DNA of 64,000 nt, taken from Paenibacillus bovis (GTDB lineage Bacteria; Bacillota; Bacilli; Bacillales; Bacillaceae_C). Under the pieces are notes generated by a model that was not told the DNA's origin, did no database searches, and saw only the letters and a list, made by a program, of their open reading frames with translations. Below are positions 1 through 8,389 of this stretch, one piece after another (within the stretch, counting starts at the first letter, position 1; the number at the start of each line of letters is the position of its first letter). The stretch covers positions 1 through 64,000 of the forward strand of contig VEFU01000011.1 of assembly GCA_007679095.1 (NCBI GenBank), given 5' to 3'. The position numbers and the translations under genes are program-made.

Positions 1-46
1 AAAAGCAATAAGATGAAAGAAAATTAGGATTTATCAAAATCACTGA

Positions 47-439
47 AACCACTACTTTTTATCACGGATTCAGGATTACGATAGAATGGATTCTGCTGGG
101 AATAAGCGTGAATTACATCTAGACCGTGCGAAAGAGGTAACAACGATTCCCCACAAAGATGCAGAGGTTGAGCAAATCGAAACCGTAATTGGTGATCTAG
201 TAGAGAAAAAACTCGTCGAGGAACAGTATTTTACCGTTTATCATTGGAAGCTAGATGGGAAAGCTACACGTACATTAAACAAAGACTTTTTACAAGTTAG
301 TGTTGTCGAAGGAACAGCTGATGTAAAAATTGGAGAACAGTCTTTTCATATAGAAAAAGGAAGTCATTTCATTTTGCCTTATAATATTGGTGAGTATGAG
401 GTTGTGGGGAACGCGGAGTTTATCGTATCACATGAATGA
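47..439 (+). pseudogene. manA: Remnant of class I mannose-6-phosphate isomerase, C-terminal end
   Basis: The readable part resembles the C-terminal cupin region of Bacillus-type ManA (mannose-6-phosphate to fructose-6-phosphate): a DYDR segment, then GNKRELHLD, then the ending with EKGSHFILPYNIGEY. The family is about 315 residues; here only about 117-130 remain. All three forward frames carry stops in the first 46 bases (TAG at 24-26, TAA at 9-11, TGA at 14-16 and 44-46), so the catalytic N-terminal half is not joined in frame. The DYDR segment lies upstream of the first ATG (86), which argues for a degraded older gene rather than a new short one. A strong terminator follows. Fragment call is firm; whether the short ORF is still translated is unknown. 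Confidence 0.75.
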
Positions 440-462
440 TTCTCCCCTAAGAAAGAATATTA

Positions 463-492
463 CTCGGGTTCCATTATGGAGCCCGAGTTTTT
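463..492 (+). terminator. Rho-independent terminator after manA remnant
   Basis: A 10-bp stem (463-472 with 478-487, one G-T pair) with a 5-base loop is followed by a T run. It closes the manA remnant. Confidence 0.85.
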
Positions 493-694
493 CATATTGT
501 GTTAACTCCTTTTTATGGTAATTTAATAAATTTAGCTATTGTTAATGTACATTTTATATAAGAAATGTTGGTATAGTAGATGAACGAGGGTAAATTGTGA
601 TTAAATAAAAAATAGAGTATAATATTGTGTCTGAAAAAAATTTTAATAGACTTCACGAGATATCGTTTTATATAAATTGAGAGGGTTGTTTAAC

Positions 695-1678
695 ATGAAG
701 AATAATTTTTGGCATGAGTTACCACGGCCATTTTTTGTACTAGCACCAATGGAAGATGTGACAGATGTTGTATTTCGCCACGTAGTGAGTGCAGCGGGTA
801 GACCAGATGTGTTTTTCACGGAGTTTACCAATACGGAGAGTTACTGCCACCCAGATGGACAACAAAGTGTACGCGGGCGCTTAACTTTTACAGAAGATGA
901 ACAACCAATCGTTGCTCATATATGGGGAGATAAGCCTGAATACTTTCGTCAAATGAGTATTGGAATGGCAGAAAAAGGTTTTCGTGGTATTGATATAAAT
1001 ATGGGTTGCCCTGTCGCAAATGTAGCAGGGAATGGTAAAGGCTGTGGTTTAATCCGCCGTCCAGATGTTGCAGCAGAATTAATTCAAGCAGCAAAAGCGG
1101 GAGGATTACCCGTTAGTGTGAAGACTAGACTTGGATACACATATGTAGACGAATGGCGTGATTGGCTTACACACATTTTGAAACAAGACATTGTAAATCT
1201 TTCCATTCATCTCCGCACGAAAAAGGAAATGAGTAATGTCGATGCCCATTGGGAGTTAATCCCCGAGATTAAGAAGCTACGTGACGAGGTTGCACCACAA
1301 ACACTATTGACCATTAATGGTGATATTCCTGATCGTCAAACTGGATTAGAGCTAGCTCAGAAATATGGTGTCGATGGGGTTATGATTGGAAGAGGTATTT
1401 TCAAAAATCCATTTGCTTTTGAAAAAGAGCGTCGAGAGCATAGTAGTCAAGAGTTGTTAGATCTTTTAAGGTTACATTTAGATCTTTTTGATAAATATTC
1501 TGAAATAGAACCACGCTTGTTCAAGCCACTACGTCGCTTTTTCAAGATATATGTTCGTGGATTTAGAGGAGCAAGTGAGTTAAGAAATGAATTAATGAAT
1601 ACAAAGTCAACAGATGAAGTTCGTTTTATGTTGGATGAGTTTTTAAGTAAGAATGTAGATTTGGTAAGTGAAAAATAG
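695..1678 (+). CDS. tRNA-dihydrouridine synthase
   Basis: FMN-dependent enzyme that reduces uridine to dihydrouridine in the D-loop of tRNA. Visible family motifs are LAPMEDVTD near the start (FMN-binding strand of the TIM barrel), the [10 protein letters not shown] segment with the catalytic Cys, VSVKTRLGY, and the late [12 protein letters not shown] phosphate-binding segment. About 327 residues, normal for the family. I chose the ATG at 695 because GAGAGGG lies 8 bases upstream; a TTG at 677 would add six residues without a good ribosome site. Monocistronic, closed by its own terminator. The exact Dus subgroup was not resolved. Confidence 0.93.
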   Translation: MKNNFWHELPRPFFVLAPMEDVTDVVFRHVVSAAGRPDVFFTEFTNTESYCHPDGQQSVRGRLTFTEDEQPIVAHIWGDKPEYFRQMSIGMAEKGFRGIDINMGCPVANVAGNGKGCGLIRRPDVAAELIQAAKAGGLPVSVKTRLGYTYVDEWRDWLTHILKQDIVNLSIHLRTKKEMSNVDAHWELIPEIKKLRDEVAPQTLLTINGDIPDRQTGLELAQKYGVDGVMIGRGIFKNPFAFEKERREHSSQELLDLLRLHLDLFDKYSEIEPRLFKPLRRFFKIYVRGFRGASELRNELMNTKSTDEVRFMLDEFLSKNVDLVSEK

Positions 1679-1697
1679 AATAAAGATTCGGGTGGAA

Positions 1698-1735
1698 AAC
1701 AGTGAGATAGGACAAACTATACTCACTGTTTTTTT
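1698..1735 (+). terminator. Rho-independent terminator after dus
   Basis: Perfect 9-bp stem AACAGTGAG/CTCACTGTT (1698-1706 with 1722-1730) followed by seven T. The same stem core returns in the terminator at 3313-3351. Confidence 0.9.
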
Positions 1736-1754
1736 ATTTCTAGAAAAATTACCA

Positions 1755-1802
1755 TTGACTGGACACTAAATGGTGTCATATAATTATGACACTGATTGGT
1801 GT
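1755..1802 (+). promoter_or_regulatory. Promoter with two GACAC-N6-GTGTC operators
   Basis: TTGACT (1755-1760) and TATAAT (1779-1784) are 18 bases apart. Two inverted repeats GACAC-N6-GTGTC lie at 1762-1777 (inside the spacer) and 1788-1802 (just downstream of the -10), with 26 bases between equivalent positions. The next gene is an ArsR-type repressor, so autoregulation is the obvious reading. Confidence 0.75.
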
Positions 1803-1827
1803 CCTATTAAGGTGAGGGGGGAGGATT

Positions 1828-2148
1828 TTGAATAATACAGTACAAAGAACGGATGTCTTTGTAGCAATTGCCGATCCAACTAGACGAAAATTAATTCATT
1901 TGTTAGCTCAAGCAGATGAGTTACCACTATATAAACTAACATCTCAATTTGAAATGGGGCGTACAGCTGTGTCCAAGCACTTAACAATCCTAAAAGAAGC
2001 TGATTTAGTAACGAATCGGAAAATAGGGAGAGAAACAAGATATCGCTTAAATGCAGCCCCATTGAAAGAAGTAAAAGACTGGTTATCCTTTTATGAGGAA
2101 TTTTGGAATGAACGAGTTAATATACTTAAAAATATTTTGGAGGAATAA
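1828..2148 (+). CDS. ArsR-family winged-helix transcriptional regulator
   Basis: A 106-residue winged-helix protein. The HTH core is the segment FEMGRTAVSKHLTILKEADLV (around residues 46-66), followed by a wing (KIGRETRYRLN). No CxC metal site of the classical arsenic sensors is present, so it belongs with the non-metal ArsR proteins that sit beside SRPBCC/AHSA1 genes. The start is TTG at 1828, set by GGGGGAGGAT just upstream. It is four bases from the next gene and is probably co-transcribed and autoregulated through the two operators upstream. Ligand unknown. Confidence 0.9.
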   Translation: MNNTVQRTDVFVAIADPTRRKLIHLLAQADELPLYKLTSQFEMGRTAVSKHLTILKEADLVTNRKIGRETRYRLNAAPLKEVKDWLSFYEEFWNERVNILKNILEE

Positions 2149-2152
2149 ATAA

Positions 2153-2542
2153 ATGGCAGATATTTCATTAGATTTTCAATTTAAGAGTCCAATACATAAA
2201 GTATGGGATGCTTTAACAAATTCTGAAACACTAGCACTTTGGGTAATGGAAAATAACTTTAAGCCCGAAGTTGGATACAAATGTCAGTTTCGAAATAAGG
2301 AAATTGACTTAGTTGTAGATAGTGAAGTCCTAATCGTGGACAAGCCTAATAAATTATCCTACACGTGGGTTGGTGGTCCGATAGATACGGTAGTTACATG
2401 GACGTTAAAACAAGAAGGAGAAACAACATACGTACATCTTAATCATGCTGGATTCAACCAGGAAGATTATGCATATAAAGGTGCGAAAAGTGGTTGGACA
2501 TATAAGGTGGAAGAGCTTAAGAAAGTTATTGGTGAAGAGTAA
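2153..2542 (+). CDS. SRPBCC (AHSA1-like) domain protein
   Basis: A 129-residue single-domain START/Bet v1-type protein. The opening ISLDFQFKSPIHKVWDALTNSETLALW and the late GAKSGWTYKVEELKKVI are typical of the AHSA1 group. These small cytoplasmic proteins usually bind hydrophobic ligands or a protein partner. It follows the ArsR gene by four bases, a pairing that is common in Firmicutes, so it is likely the target of that repressor. Biochemical role unknown. Confidence 0.88.
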   Translation: MADISLDFQFKSPIHKVWDALTNSETLALWVMENNFKPEVGYKCQFRNKEIDLVVDSEVLIVDKPNKLSYTWVGGPIDTVVTWTLKQEGETTYVHLNHAGFNQEDYAYKGAKSGWTYKVEELKKVIGEE

Positions 2543-2601
2543 GATATTGCAACACCACAAGGAAAGATACGCTGAATTTCAGAGTTAAAGGAGTTAACGA
2601 C

Positions 2602-3309
2602 ATGGGTTTTTTTCAAGATGCATTAGCTGTATTTAAAAAAAGAGAAATTACATTTATGGAAAGCTATAAAGAAACTGAAAATGTATATAGTTTTCTATTT
2701 GAAAAAGAGAATGATTTTACCTGGAAAGCAGGACAATATTGTTTATTTGATATTACACATAAAAAAATAAAAAATCCTACTCGGCCATTTAGTGTCGCTT
2801 CAGCACCTTCAGAAGGTGTGATAAGAATAACAACGAAAATTGGTGATAATCCAAGTGAATTTAAGAAAGCTTTGCTTGATTTAGAAAAGGGAATGAAGAT
2901 ACGAGTAAGTGGTTCTGTAGGGCCGTTTTATCTAGAAGGAAATAGTCCTGCACTCCTTGTTGCAGGTGGTATGGGGATTACACCATTTCGAGCAATGCTG
3001 AAACAGTTAGAAGCAGATGGAGGTAGATCAGGTCGAAAAATAAATCTACTATATATGGATAGTCAAAAGCCTTATTTATTTAAGAATGAACTGGACGAAA
3101 TAGCGAATAAAAGTTTAATAACTATTAAATACCTTGAATCAAGAGATGATTTACAAAAAGATATAGACACGTTTATTAATGATAATAAGGAAGACGGTAA
3201 CTACTATATTGCCGGACCGAAATCGATGGTTACATCTATTTATAGTTATATCGGAAACAAAAATATTCATAAACGAAATATAAAAAAGGATGTATCTGAT
3301 GGTTATTAA
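2602..3309 (+). CDS. FAD/NAD(P)-binding ferredoxin reductase-like protein
   Basis: A 235-residue soluble oxidoreductase of the ferredoxin-NADP reductase fold. The FAD site is RPFSVAS (about residues 66-72), the NAD(P) site starts at VAGGMGITPFRAML (about residues 118-131), and the late YYIAGPKSMV is the family's conserved C-terminal strand. There is no N-terminal membrane domain and no 2Fe-2S cysteine set, so it must pass electrons to a separate acceptor. It stands 59 bases behind the SRPBCC gene and may be in the same unit. Its substrate cannot be told from sequence. Confidence 0.85.
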   Translation: MGFFQDALAVFKKREITFMESYKETENVYSFLFEKENDFTWKAGQYCLFDITHKKIKNPTRPFSVASAPSEGVIRITTKIGDNPSEFKKALLDLEKGMKIRVSGSVGPFYLEGNSPALLVAGGMGITPFRAMLKQLEADGGRSGRKINLLYMDSQKPYLFKNELDEIANKSLITIKYLESRDDLQKDIDTFINDNKEDGNYYIAGPKSMVTSIYSYIGNKNIHKRNIKKDVSDGY

Positions 3310-3312
3310 TAC

Positions 3313-3351
3313 AAAAAAACAGTGAGCAATATGTAAGCTCACTGTTTTTTA
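3313..3351. terminator. Bidirectional terminator between convergent genes
   Basis: A 14-bp stem (3313-3326 with 3337-3350) has A and T runs on both sides and so can serve the reductase gene (+) and ytoQ (-). It contains the same AACAGTGAG/CTCACTGTT core as the terminator at 1698-1735. Confidence 0.9.
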
Positions 3352-3353
3352 TT

Positions 3354-3794
3354 TTATTCAAAAATATAACTGATAACATCAATCGCTTGATCAACTGTTT
3401 CCACAGTCACATTTGCTTTATTGGAAAGCTCTTTTAAAGGGTGAATTAAAGATTCCGGACGGATGATAATCGTTGGTTTATTCATCGCAATTGCCATACT
3501 TGCATCCATTGCTGTATTCCATTGTCTGTATTTTTCACCAAATAAGGCAATAACCACATCTGCCTTCTGCATTAAAACTTGTGTTCTAAAATTGTTAATA
3601 TCTGAAGCAGCTGCATCTTTATAAAGGTTAGATGGCTGTTTGCCTAAAATAGCTTCACCAATATTGTCTGACCGGTCATGGTCTGTTTGTGGTGCAACGA
3701 ATTTGAGAGGAAGATTTTTTGCCTTCGCTTTTTGCGCAACCTCATCTCGCCAATCATCATGGATTTGCCCTGCTAAGTAAACAACTAATTCCAT
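3354..3794 (-). CDS. ytoQ: YtoQ family protein
   Basis: A 146-residue soluble protein close in length and sequence to Bacillus YtoQ. It opens with MELVVYLAGQIHDDW and contains the segments VAPQTDHDRSDNIGE, ADVVIALFGEKYRQWN and KPTIIIRPESL. The fold looks like the nucleoside 2-deoxyribosyltransferase or TIR-like Rossmann group, with a Gly near the N-terminus and an ADVVIALFG strand, but the function of YtoQ is not established. GGAGGAG upstream on the minus strand supports the start. It runs away from the TCGCGA array, which lies upstream. Confidence 0.9.
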   Translation of the reverse strand: MELVVYLAGQIHDDWRDEVAQKAKAKNLPLKFVAPQTDHDRSDNIGEAILGKQPSNLYKDAAASDINNFRTQVLMQKADVVIALFGEKYRQWNTAMDASMAIAMNKPTIIIRPESLIHPLKELSNKANVTVETVDQAIDVISYIFE

Positions 3795-3876
3795 ATTAAC
3801 TCCTCCTATGCTCTATCGTTCTAGTTATATAGTATCTAATATTTTTGGGTTTTCAAAGCAAACAGATTGAAGAGGT

Positions 3877-4331
3877 GTACTCGCGATTCGGGAAGTTATT
3901 TCGCGATTGTGGATGTTTACTCGCGAATCGGAGATTTTTCTCGCGATTGTGGATGTTATTTTCGCGATTATGAGATTTTTCTCGCGATAGTGGGTGTTAT
4001 TCTCGCGATTGTGAGATGTTTACTCGCGAATCGGAGATTTTTCTCGCGATTATGATGTTATTCTCGCGATTATGATGTTATTCTCGCGATTGCGGATGTT
4101 ATTCTCGCGATTATGATGTTATTCTCGCGATTATGATGTTATTCTCGTGAAAATGAGGTGTTTTCTCGCGATTGTGGAGGTATTCTCGCGATTATGATGT
4201 TATTCTCGCGATTGCGGATGTTATTCTCGCGATTGCGGATGTTATTCTCGCGATTGGGTGTATTCTCGCGATTCGGAGGTGTTTATTCGCGATTCCGAGA
4301 AGTTTACACGCGATTTGTGAAGTTAACTCGC
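3877..4331. repeat. Short tandem repeat array with TCGCGA in each unit
   Basis: About 22 units of 19-22 bases, most of the form TATTCTCGCGATTATGATGT or TATTCTCGCGATTGCGGATG. Nearly every unit keeps the palindrome TCGCGA; the unit at about 4141-4162 is degenerate (TCGTGA). The middle of each unit varies in blocks, and the last units decay. The array lies between the divergent ytoQ and DUF1801 genes. ORFs here (3867-4055, 4158-4373) are by-products of the repeat and not genes. Role unknown; the spacing is close to two helical turns. Confidence 0.9.
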
Positions 4332-4393
4332 CCTATATATAAAATAATACTAGGGTATAATTATTACATATGAAATAAAAAGGAGAATTTTTT

Positions 4394-4741
4394 ATGGATA
4401 ATAGAAAAAAACAGAAGTGGATGAGTATATTGTAAATTTACCTGAGGATATTCAAGAAATTACAAATTCCTTAAGAGAGATTATCCTTAACGCATCACTA
4501 AAATTGGAAGAAGAGTTTAAATGGTCAATGCCCAATTATTCGTATAATGGGTTAGTTTGTTATCTTCAAGCAAGTAAGAAACATGTCAATCTTGGTTTTC
4601 ATAAGGGAAATGAACTTGTAGAAAAAGATACACACAACCTATTAGAAGGTACCGGAAAAACAATGCGTCATGTTAATGGAAGAGATCAATCCAGAGGTGT
4701 TTACTTCTCTTATTAATGAAGCAATAAAACTAAATGATTGA
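4394..4741 (+). pseudogene. DUF1801 family protein, broken by two frameshifts
   Basis: The ATG at 4394, with AGGAG upstream, enters a frame that stops at once. The DUF1801 sequence (VDEYIVNLPEDIQEI to NLLEGTGKTMRHV) is in another frame from about 4417. Adding one A to the A7 run at about 4404-4410 would restore MDNRKKTEVDEY, which suggests a one-base loss. Near 4675 the frame changes again: the expected ending EEINPEVFTSLINEAIKLND is readable to the stop at 4739-4741, while the current frame ends in SRGVYFSY at 4716. DUF1801 proteins are about 115-120 residue YdhG-like proteins of unknown function. A promoter-like TATAAT lies upstream. Confidence 0.85.
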
Positions 4742-4759
4742 GTGATAGAGGAGTAAGGT

Positions 4760-5299
4760 ATGATGAATATTATTATAAAACAAGAAACTGCTGCGGATTA
4801 TGAAGATGTGAAGCAAGTAATAAAGGCTGCGTTTGCTAATGCAGAACATAGTGATAAAAACGAGCATAAGTTAGTAGCTCGTTTAAGAGACTCTGACGAA
4901 TATATATCAGAGTTATCTTTAGTGGCAGTAGATAAAGATAGGAATCATATAGTAGGACATATACTTTTATCTAAGATTAAGATAATACATGATAATTATG
5001 CAGTAGAGTCACTAGCTCTTGCACCAATAGCTGTCTTGCCTGAATATCAACATAAAGGAATTGGAAAAAGGTTAATTTCGGAAGCGTTGAAGATAGCAAC
5101 AGCGATTGGATTTAAATCAGTAGTAGTATTAGGTCATCCGGATTATTACCCGAAATTTGGTTTCGAAAAGGCATCTAAATGGGGAATTAAAGCACCTTTT
5201 GAAGTGCCGAACGAGGCGTTCATGGCAGTGGAACTAAAAGAAGGTGCTCTCAAAAATGCCTCGGGTGTTGTGGAATATCCAAGTGTGTTTTTCGAATGA
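4760..5299 (+). CDS. GNAT family N-acetyltransferase (YhbS-like)
   Basis: A 179-residue GNAT-fold acetyltransferase. The acetyl-CoA site is APIAVLPEYQHKGIGKRLISEAL (about residues 91-113), with the Q-x-x-G-I-G signature. The segment VVVLGHPDYYPKFGF is typical of the YhbS (COG3153) subgroup. The substrate is not known for this group and cannot be read from sequence. GAGGAG upstream supports the start at 4760 or 4763. It converges with the NlpC/P60 gene across the 52-bp repeat array. Confidence 0.88.
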   Translation: MMNIIIKQETAADYEDVKQVIKAAFANAEHSDKNEHKLVARLRDSDEYISELSLVAVDKDRNHIVGHILLSKIKIIHDNYAVESLALAPIAVLPEYQHKGIGKRLISEALKIATAIGFKSVVVLGHPDYYPKFGFEKASKWGIKAPFEVPNEAFMAVELKEGALKNASGVVEYPSVFFE

Positions 5300-5337
5300 G
5301 ATAAGTTGTTTTAGATAACTGTTTTTAAGAATTTATG

Positions 5338-6252
5338 ATGAGCCCAGTCCTCACGACCATATCGTTAATGAATTCGTGTTGAACCCGTCATGAGACGTGT
5401 CCTCACGTCGAATTCGTTAATGTATTCGTGTTGAACCCGTCATGAGACGTGTCCTCACGACGATTTCGCCTATATATATGTACTGAACCCGTCATGAGCC
5501 CTATCCTCACGACCAATTCGCCAATGAATACGTACTGAACCCGTCATGAGCCCTATCCTCACGGCCATATCGTCAATGAATACGTGCTGAACCCGTCATG
5601 AGACGCAGTCCTCACGACCATATCGTCAATGAATTCGTGCTGAACCCGTCATGAGCCCAGTCCTCACGACCATATCGTTAATGAATTCGTGTTGAACCCG
5701 TCATGAGACGTGTCCTCACGACGAATTCGCCTATATATACGTGCTGAACCCGTCATGAGACGTGTCCTCACGACGAATTCGCCAATGAATATGTGCTGAA
5801 CCCGTCATGAGACGTGTCCTCACGACCATATCGTCAATGAATATGTGCTGAACCCGTCATGAGACGTGTCCTCACGACCATTTCGCTAATGTATTCGAGC
5901 TGAACCCGTCATGAGCCGTGTCCTCACGACCATATCGTCAATGAATATGTGTTGAACCCGTCATGAGCCCAGTCCTCACGACGAATTCGCCAATGAATAT
6001 GTGCTGAACCCGTCATGAGACATGTCCTCACGACCATATCGTCAATGAATTCGAGCTGAACTCGTCATGAGGCCAGTCCTCACGACCATATCGTCAATGA
6101 ATACGTGCTGAACCCGTCATGAGACGTGTCCTCACGACGATTTCGCCTATATATATGTACTGAACCCGTCATGAGCCCTATCCTCACGACCAATTCGCCA
6201 ATGAATACGTGCTGAACCCGTCATGAGACCCTGTCCTATAAGACGAATTCAA
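5338..6252. repeat. Tandem array of 17 copies of a 52-bp hairpin unit
   Basis: The anchor GAACCCGTCATGAG recurs at 5381, 5433, 5485, 5537, 5589, 5642, 5694 and on every 52 bases to 6214 (17 copies, one 53-base step), plus a partial unit at the left edge. Each unit has GTCATGAG, a six- to eight-base variable stretch, then CTCACGAC. On the minus-strand RNA the two arms pair over 8 bases with one G-U. The rest of the unit varies in blocks (CCAATTCGCC, CATATCGTCA, CTATATATA). There is no coding frame. The array lies between two convergent genes. Confidence 0.93.
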
Positions 6253-6321
6253 CCTCTCTTTGGAGCAAGTTCCTTAACACCACATAATATCCGTGTTCTA
6301 AATCGCCTAAAAATCAAAATA

Positions 6322-6365
6322 CAAAAAGAACTCCATTGGTGTACCGTTAACCCAATGGAGTTCTT
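6322..6365 (-). terminator. Terminator of the NlpC/P60 gene
   Basis: Stem of 14 bp (6326-6339 with 6352-6365), followed on the minus strand by a T run (A run at 6323-6327 on the plus strand). Confidence 0.88.
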
Positions 6366-6380
6366 GTCTTATTTAAGTTG

Positions 6381-7436
6381 TTATTGAAGAACACGTTTTG
6401 AGAATAAGTAATTTTTGGACCAATAAGGATTTTGTAAAACATTTGTTGTGATTGTAACACCTTTAGATGTTGAAGCGTGAATCATGTTACCATCACCCAT
6501 ATAAATACCGACATGCGCCACTCTTCCATCAGTATAAGTGTCAGTCATCGTAAAGAACATTAAATCTCCGGCCTCTAAGCTAGATGTAGAGACAGATACA
6601 CCTTTACTAGCTTGATCTCTTGATACTCTTGGAAGATGGACCCCATTGTTTCCAAAGACAAATTGTGTGTAAGAAGAGCAATCAAATAAATAAGGAGCTT
6701 CTGCAAGTGTTGCACCAAATTTATATTTTGCACCGATGTATTTCTTCGCATCTAACAGGATTTGTGTTGCTAAATCTGCTGGAGGTGCATTATTGTCTTT
6801 TTTTACAGGCTCGCGTTCTTTGATAGGCTCCATTTCCCCTTTGGAGGAATCAGCAGGAGGTAATTTTAAGACCTGCCCATCGTAAATTAAGTTTGAGGTA
6901 AGATTGTTAATACGTTTTAATTCATTCACAGTTATATGATGAATGCGAGAGATATTGTAAAGTGTATCTCCTTTGTGAACGACATATTTAGTTGCCGGAT
7001 TTTGAATTTGGATAGAGCCATTCGTTTTGTTAAATGTAATATAAGAATTAAACAAAGCTCCACCTGCGTGTAATGAAATATATGCTGTATCATTTATCCA
7101 TCTTGGCGGCTTTATATTTATATATTCATTTCCTTTTTTAGCTCGTGATCCACCCATCGTTACTCGAATAACGGTAGATCCATCTGTTATTTCATATGTC
7201 TTCGTATTTGCTTCAAACTTGATACTGTTATATTTCAAAATTTTCGCAAGGTCCACAAATGGTAAGTAGTATATACCATCCTCAATAATGGGATTAATTC
7301 CATTAACTATTTTTCCGTTAATATACACACCCGCGTTCGGAACATATTCCACTTGTGCGTTTGCTGTGTTAAACCCACTCATGCAAATGCTTAGACAAAG
7401 CATAAATACTGTAGTAATGCGTGCTAAGTTTTTCAT
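6381..7436 (-). CDS. Secreted NlpC/P60 peptidase with stalk and LysM domains
   Basis: About 351 residues. A signal peptide ends near ANAQVEY. Residues about 30-145 form a copper-amine-oxidase-N-like or stalk domain (GVYINGKIVNGINPII, ISLHAGGALFNSYI). A LysM follows (YVVHKGDTLYNISRIHHITVNELKRIN to VLKLP), then a charged linker and a C-terminal NlpC/P60 domain. The catalytic Cys is in LFDCSSYTQ and the His in GRVAHVGIYMG. It should cut gamma-D-glutamyl to diamino acid bonds in peptidoglycan stems, outside the cell. ATG at 7436 is chosen; the codon before it is a GTG, and AAAGGAGAG lies upstream. Confidence 0.92.
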   Translation of the reverse strand: MKNLARITTVFMLCLSICMSGFNTANAQVEYVPNAGVYINGKIVNGINPIIEDGIYYLPFVDLAKILKYNSIKFEANTKTYEITDGSTVIRVTMGGSRAKKGNEYINIKPPRWINDTAYISLHAGGALFNSYITFNKTNGSIQIQNPATKYVVHKGDTLYNISRIHHITVNELKRINNLTSNLIYDGQVLKLPPADSSKGEMEPIKEREPVKKDNNAPPADLATQILLDAKKYIGAKYKFGATLAEAPYLFDCSSYTQFVFGNNGVHLPRVSRDQASKGVSVSTSSLEAGDLMFFTMTDTYTDGRVAHVGIYMGDGNMIHASTSKGVTITTNVLQNPYWSKNYLFSKRVLQ

Positions 7437-7627
7437 CACTTCTCTCCTTTATCCTGTTTAATCTATAGTGATTATGATGGCATATAATCACACTTTTATT
7501 CTTCGAGAACCAATTTAACAGTTGAGGAGTTAAGAGACTTTGATAAAATAATTGTAAAGTTGATTTTATATAAACAATAATATAATATGTTTGTATATAG
7601 ATAAACGAACTAGAGGTGTGTCTACAA

Positions 7628-8383
7628 ATGAACGTAGAAGAAACTTTCTGGAATGCATCAATTGAAGAACTTTCAAATGGGTATATATTTTCTAAAGAGG
7701 AGTATACTTGTCTCCTTTGTGGTGAGAGCTTTGTGGATGGCATTATATATCCAATGAACGAAGCATTATACGAAGCGAAGAGAGCAGTAACACTACATAT
7801 ACAAGAAAATCATGGATCCGTATTTGATTATTTGCTTAAGTTAGATAAAAAGTACACAGGATTATCTGATCATCAGAAGGAATTATTGCAACATTTTAAA
7901 AATGGATTGAGTGACAAAGAAATTGTAAAAGAGCTAAATGGAGGTAGTACTTCAACAATTAGGAATCACCGCTTCAAACTAAAAGAAAAAGAGAAGCAAG
8001 CTAAGATTTTTTTAACGATAATGCAGTTGCTGAATACAGAAGAAAAAAATGAAGATAAGTTTATTAGCTTTCACAAGGGAGCTACAATGGTGGATGATCG
8101 TTATGCAATAACAGAAACCGAAAAACAAAAAGTGTTATCAACCTATTTTAAAGATGGGAAGGATGGAAAACTAGATACTTTCCCAAGTAAGGAAAAGCGA
8201 AAATTGATTGTTTTGCAAAATATAATACAGCATTTTAAAGTAACTAAAATTTACACAGAAAAAGAAGTGAATGAAATTTTAAAGCAAATTTATGATGACT
8301 TTGTCACAATAAGAAGATACCTAATTGAGTATGGTTTTATGGAGAGAAATAAAGACGGCAGCGAATATTGGGTGAAAGGATAG
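7628..8383 (+). CDS. DUF2087 transcriptional regulator with HTH
   Basis: About 251 residues in three parts. An N-terminal zinc-finger-like segment has CLLCGESF and later HIQENH (Cys2His2 spacing). A LuxR-like HTH spans LSDHQKELLQHFKNGLSDKEIVKEL to IRNHRFKLKEKEKQ. The C-terminal DUF2087 domain runs from KQKVLSTYF to GSEYWVKG. This set matches Firmicutes DUF2087 regulators. The ATG at 7628 is preferred over a GTG at 7616 because AGAGGTG lies about 9 bases before it. Six bases separate it from the next gene, so the three genes 7628-9261 probably form one unit. Confidence 0.85.
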   Translation: MNVEETFWNASIEELSNGYIFSKEEYTCLLCGESFVDGIIYPMNEALYEAKRAVTLHIQENHGSVFDYLLKLDKKYTGLSDHQKELLQHFKNGLSDKEIVKELNGGSTSTIRNHRFKLKEKEKQAKIFLTIMQLLNTEEKNEDKFISFHKGATMVDDRYAITETEKQKVLSTYFKDGKDGKLDTFPSKEKRKLIVLQNIIQHFKVTKIYTEKEVNEILKQIYDDFVTIRRYLIEYGFMERNKDGSEYWVKG

Positions 8384-8389
8384 AAAGAG

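Noticed and set aside
3867-4373. Two ORFs (62 and 71 codons) in the TCGCGA array
   Set aside because: They follow the repeat period (residue pattern like SRDCG and FSRL repeated), have no family match, and the array explains them.
5338-6252. A CRISPR array
   Set aside because: The repeats are tandem without unique spacers of equal size, the period is 52, variation is spread in blocks, and no cas gene is near.
7369-7743. A 124-codon minus-strand ORF across the divergent NlpC/DUF2087 promoter region
   Set aside because: It overlaps both real genes and has no family match.
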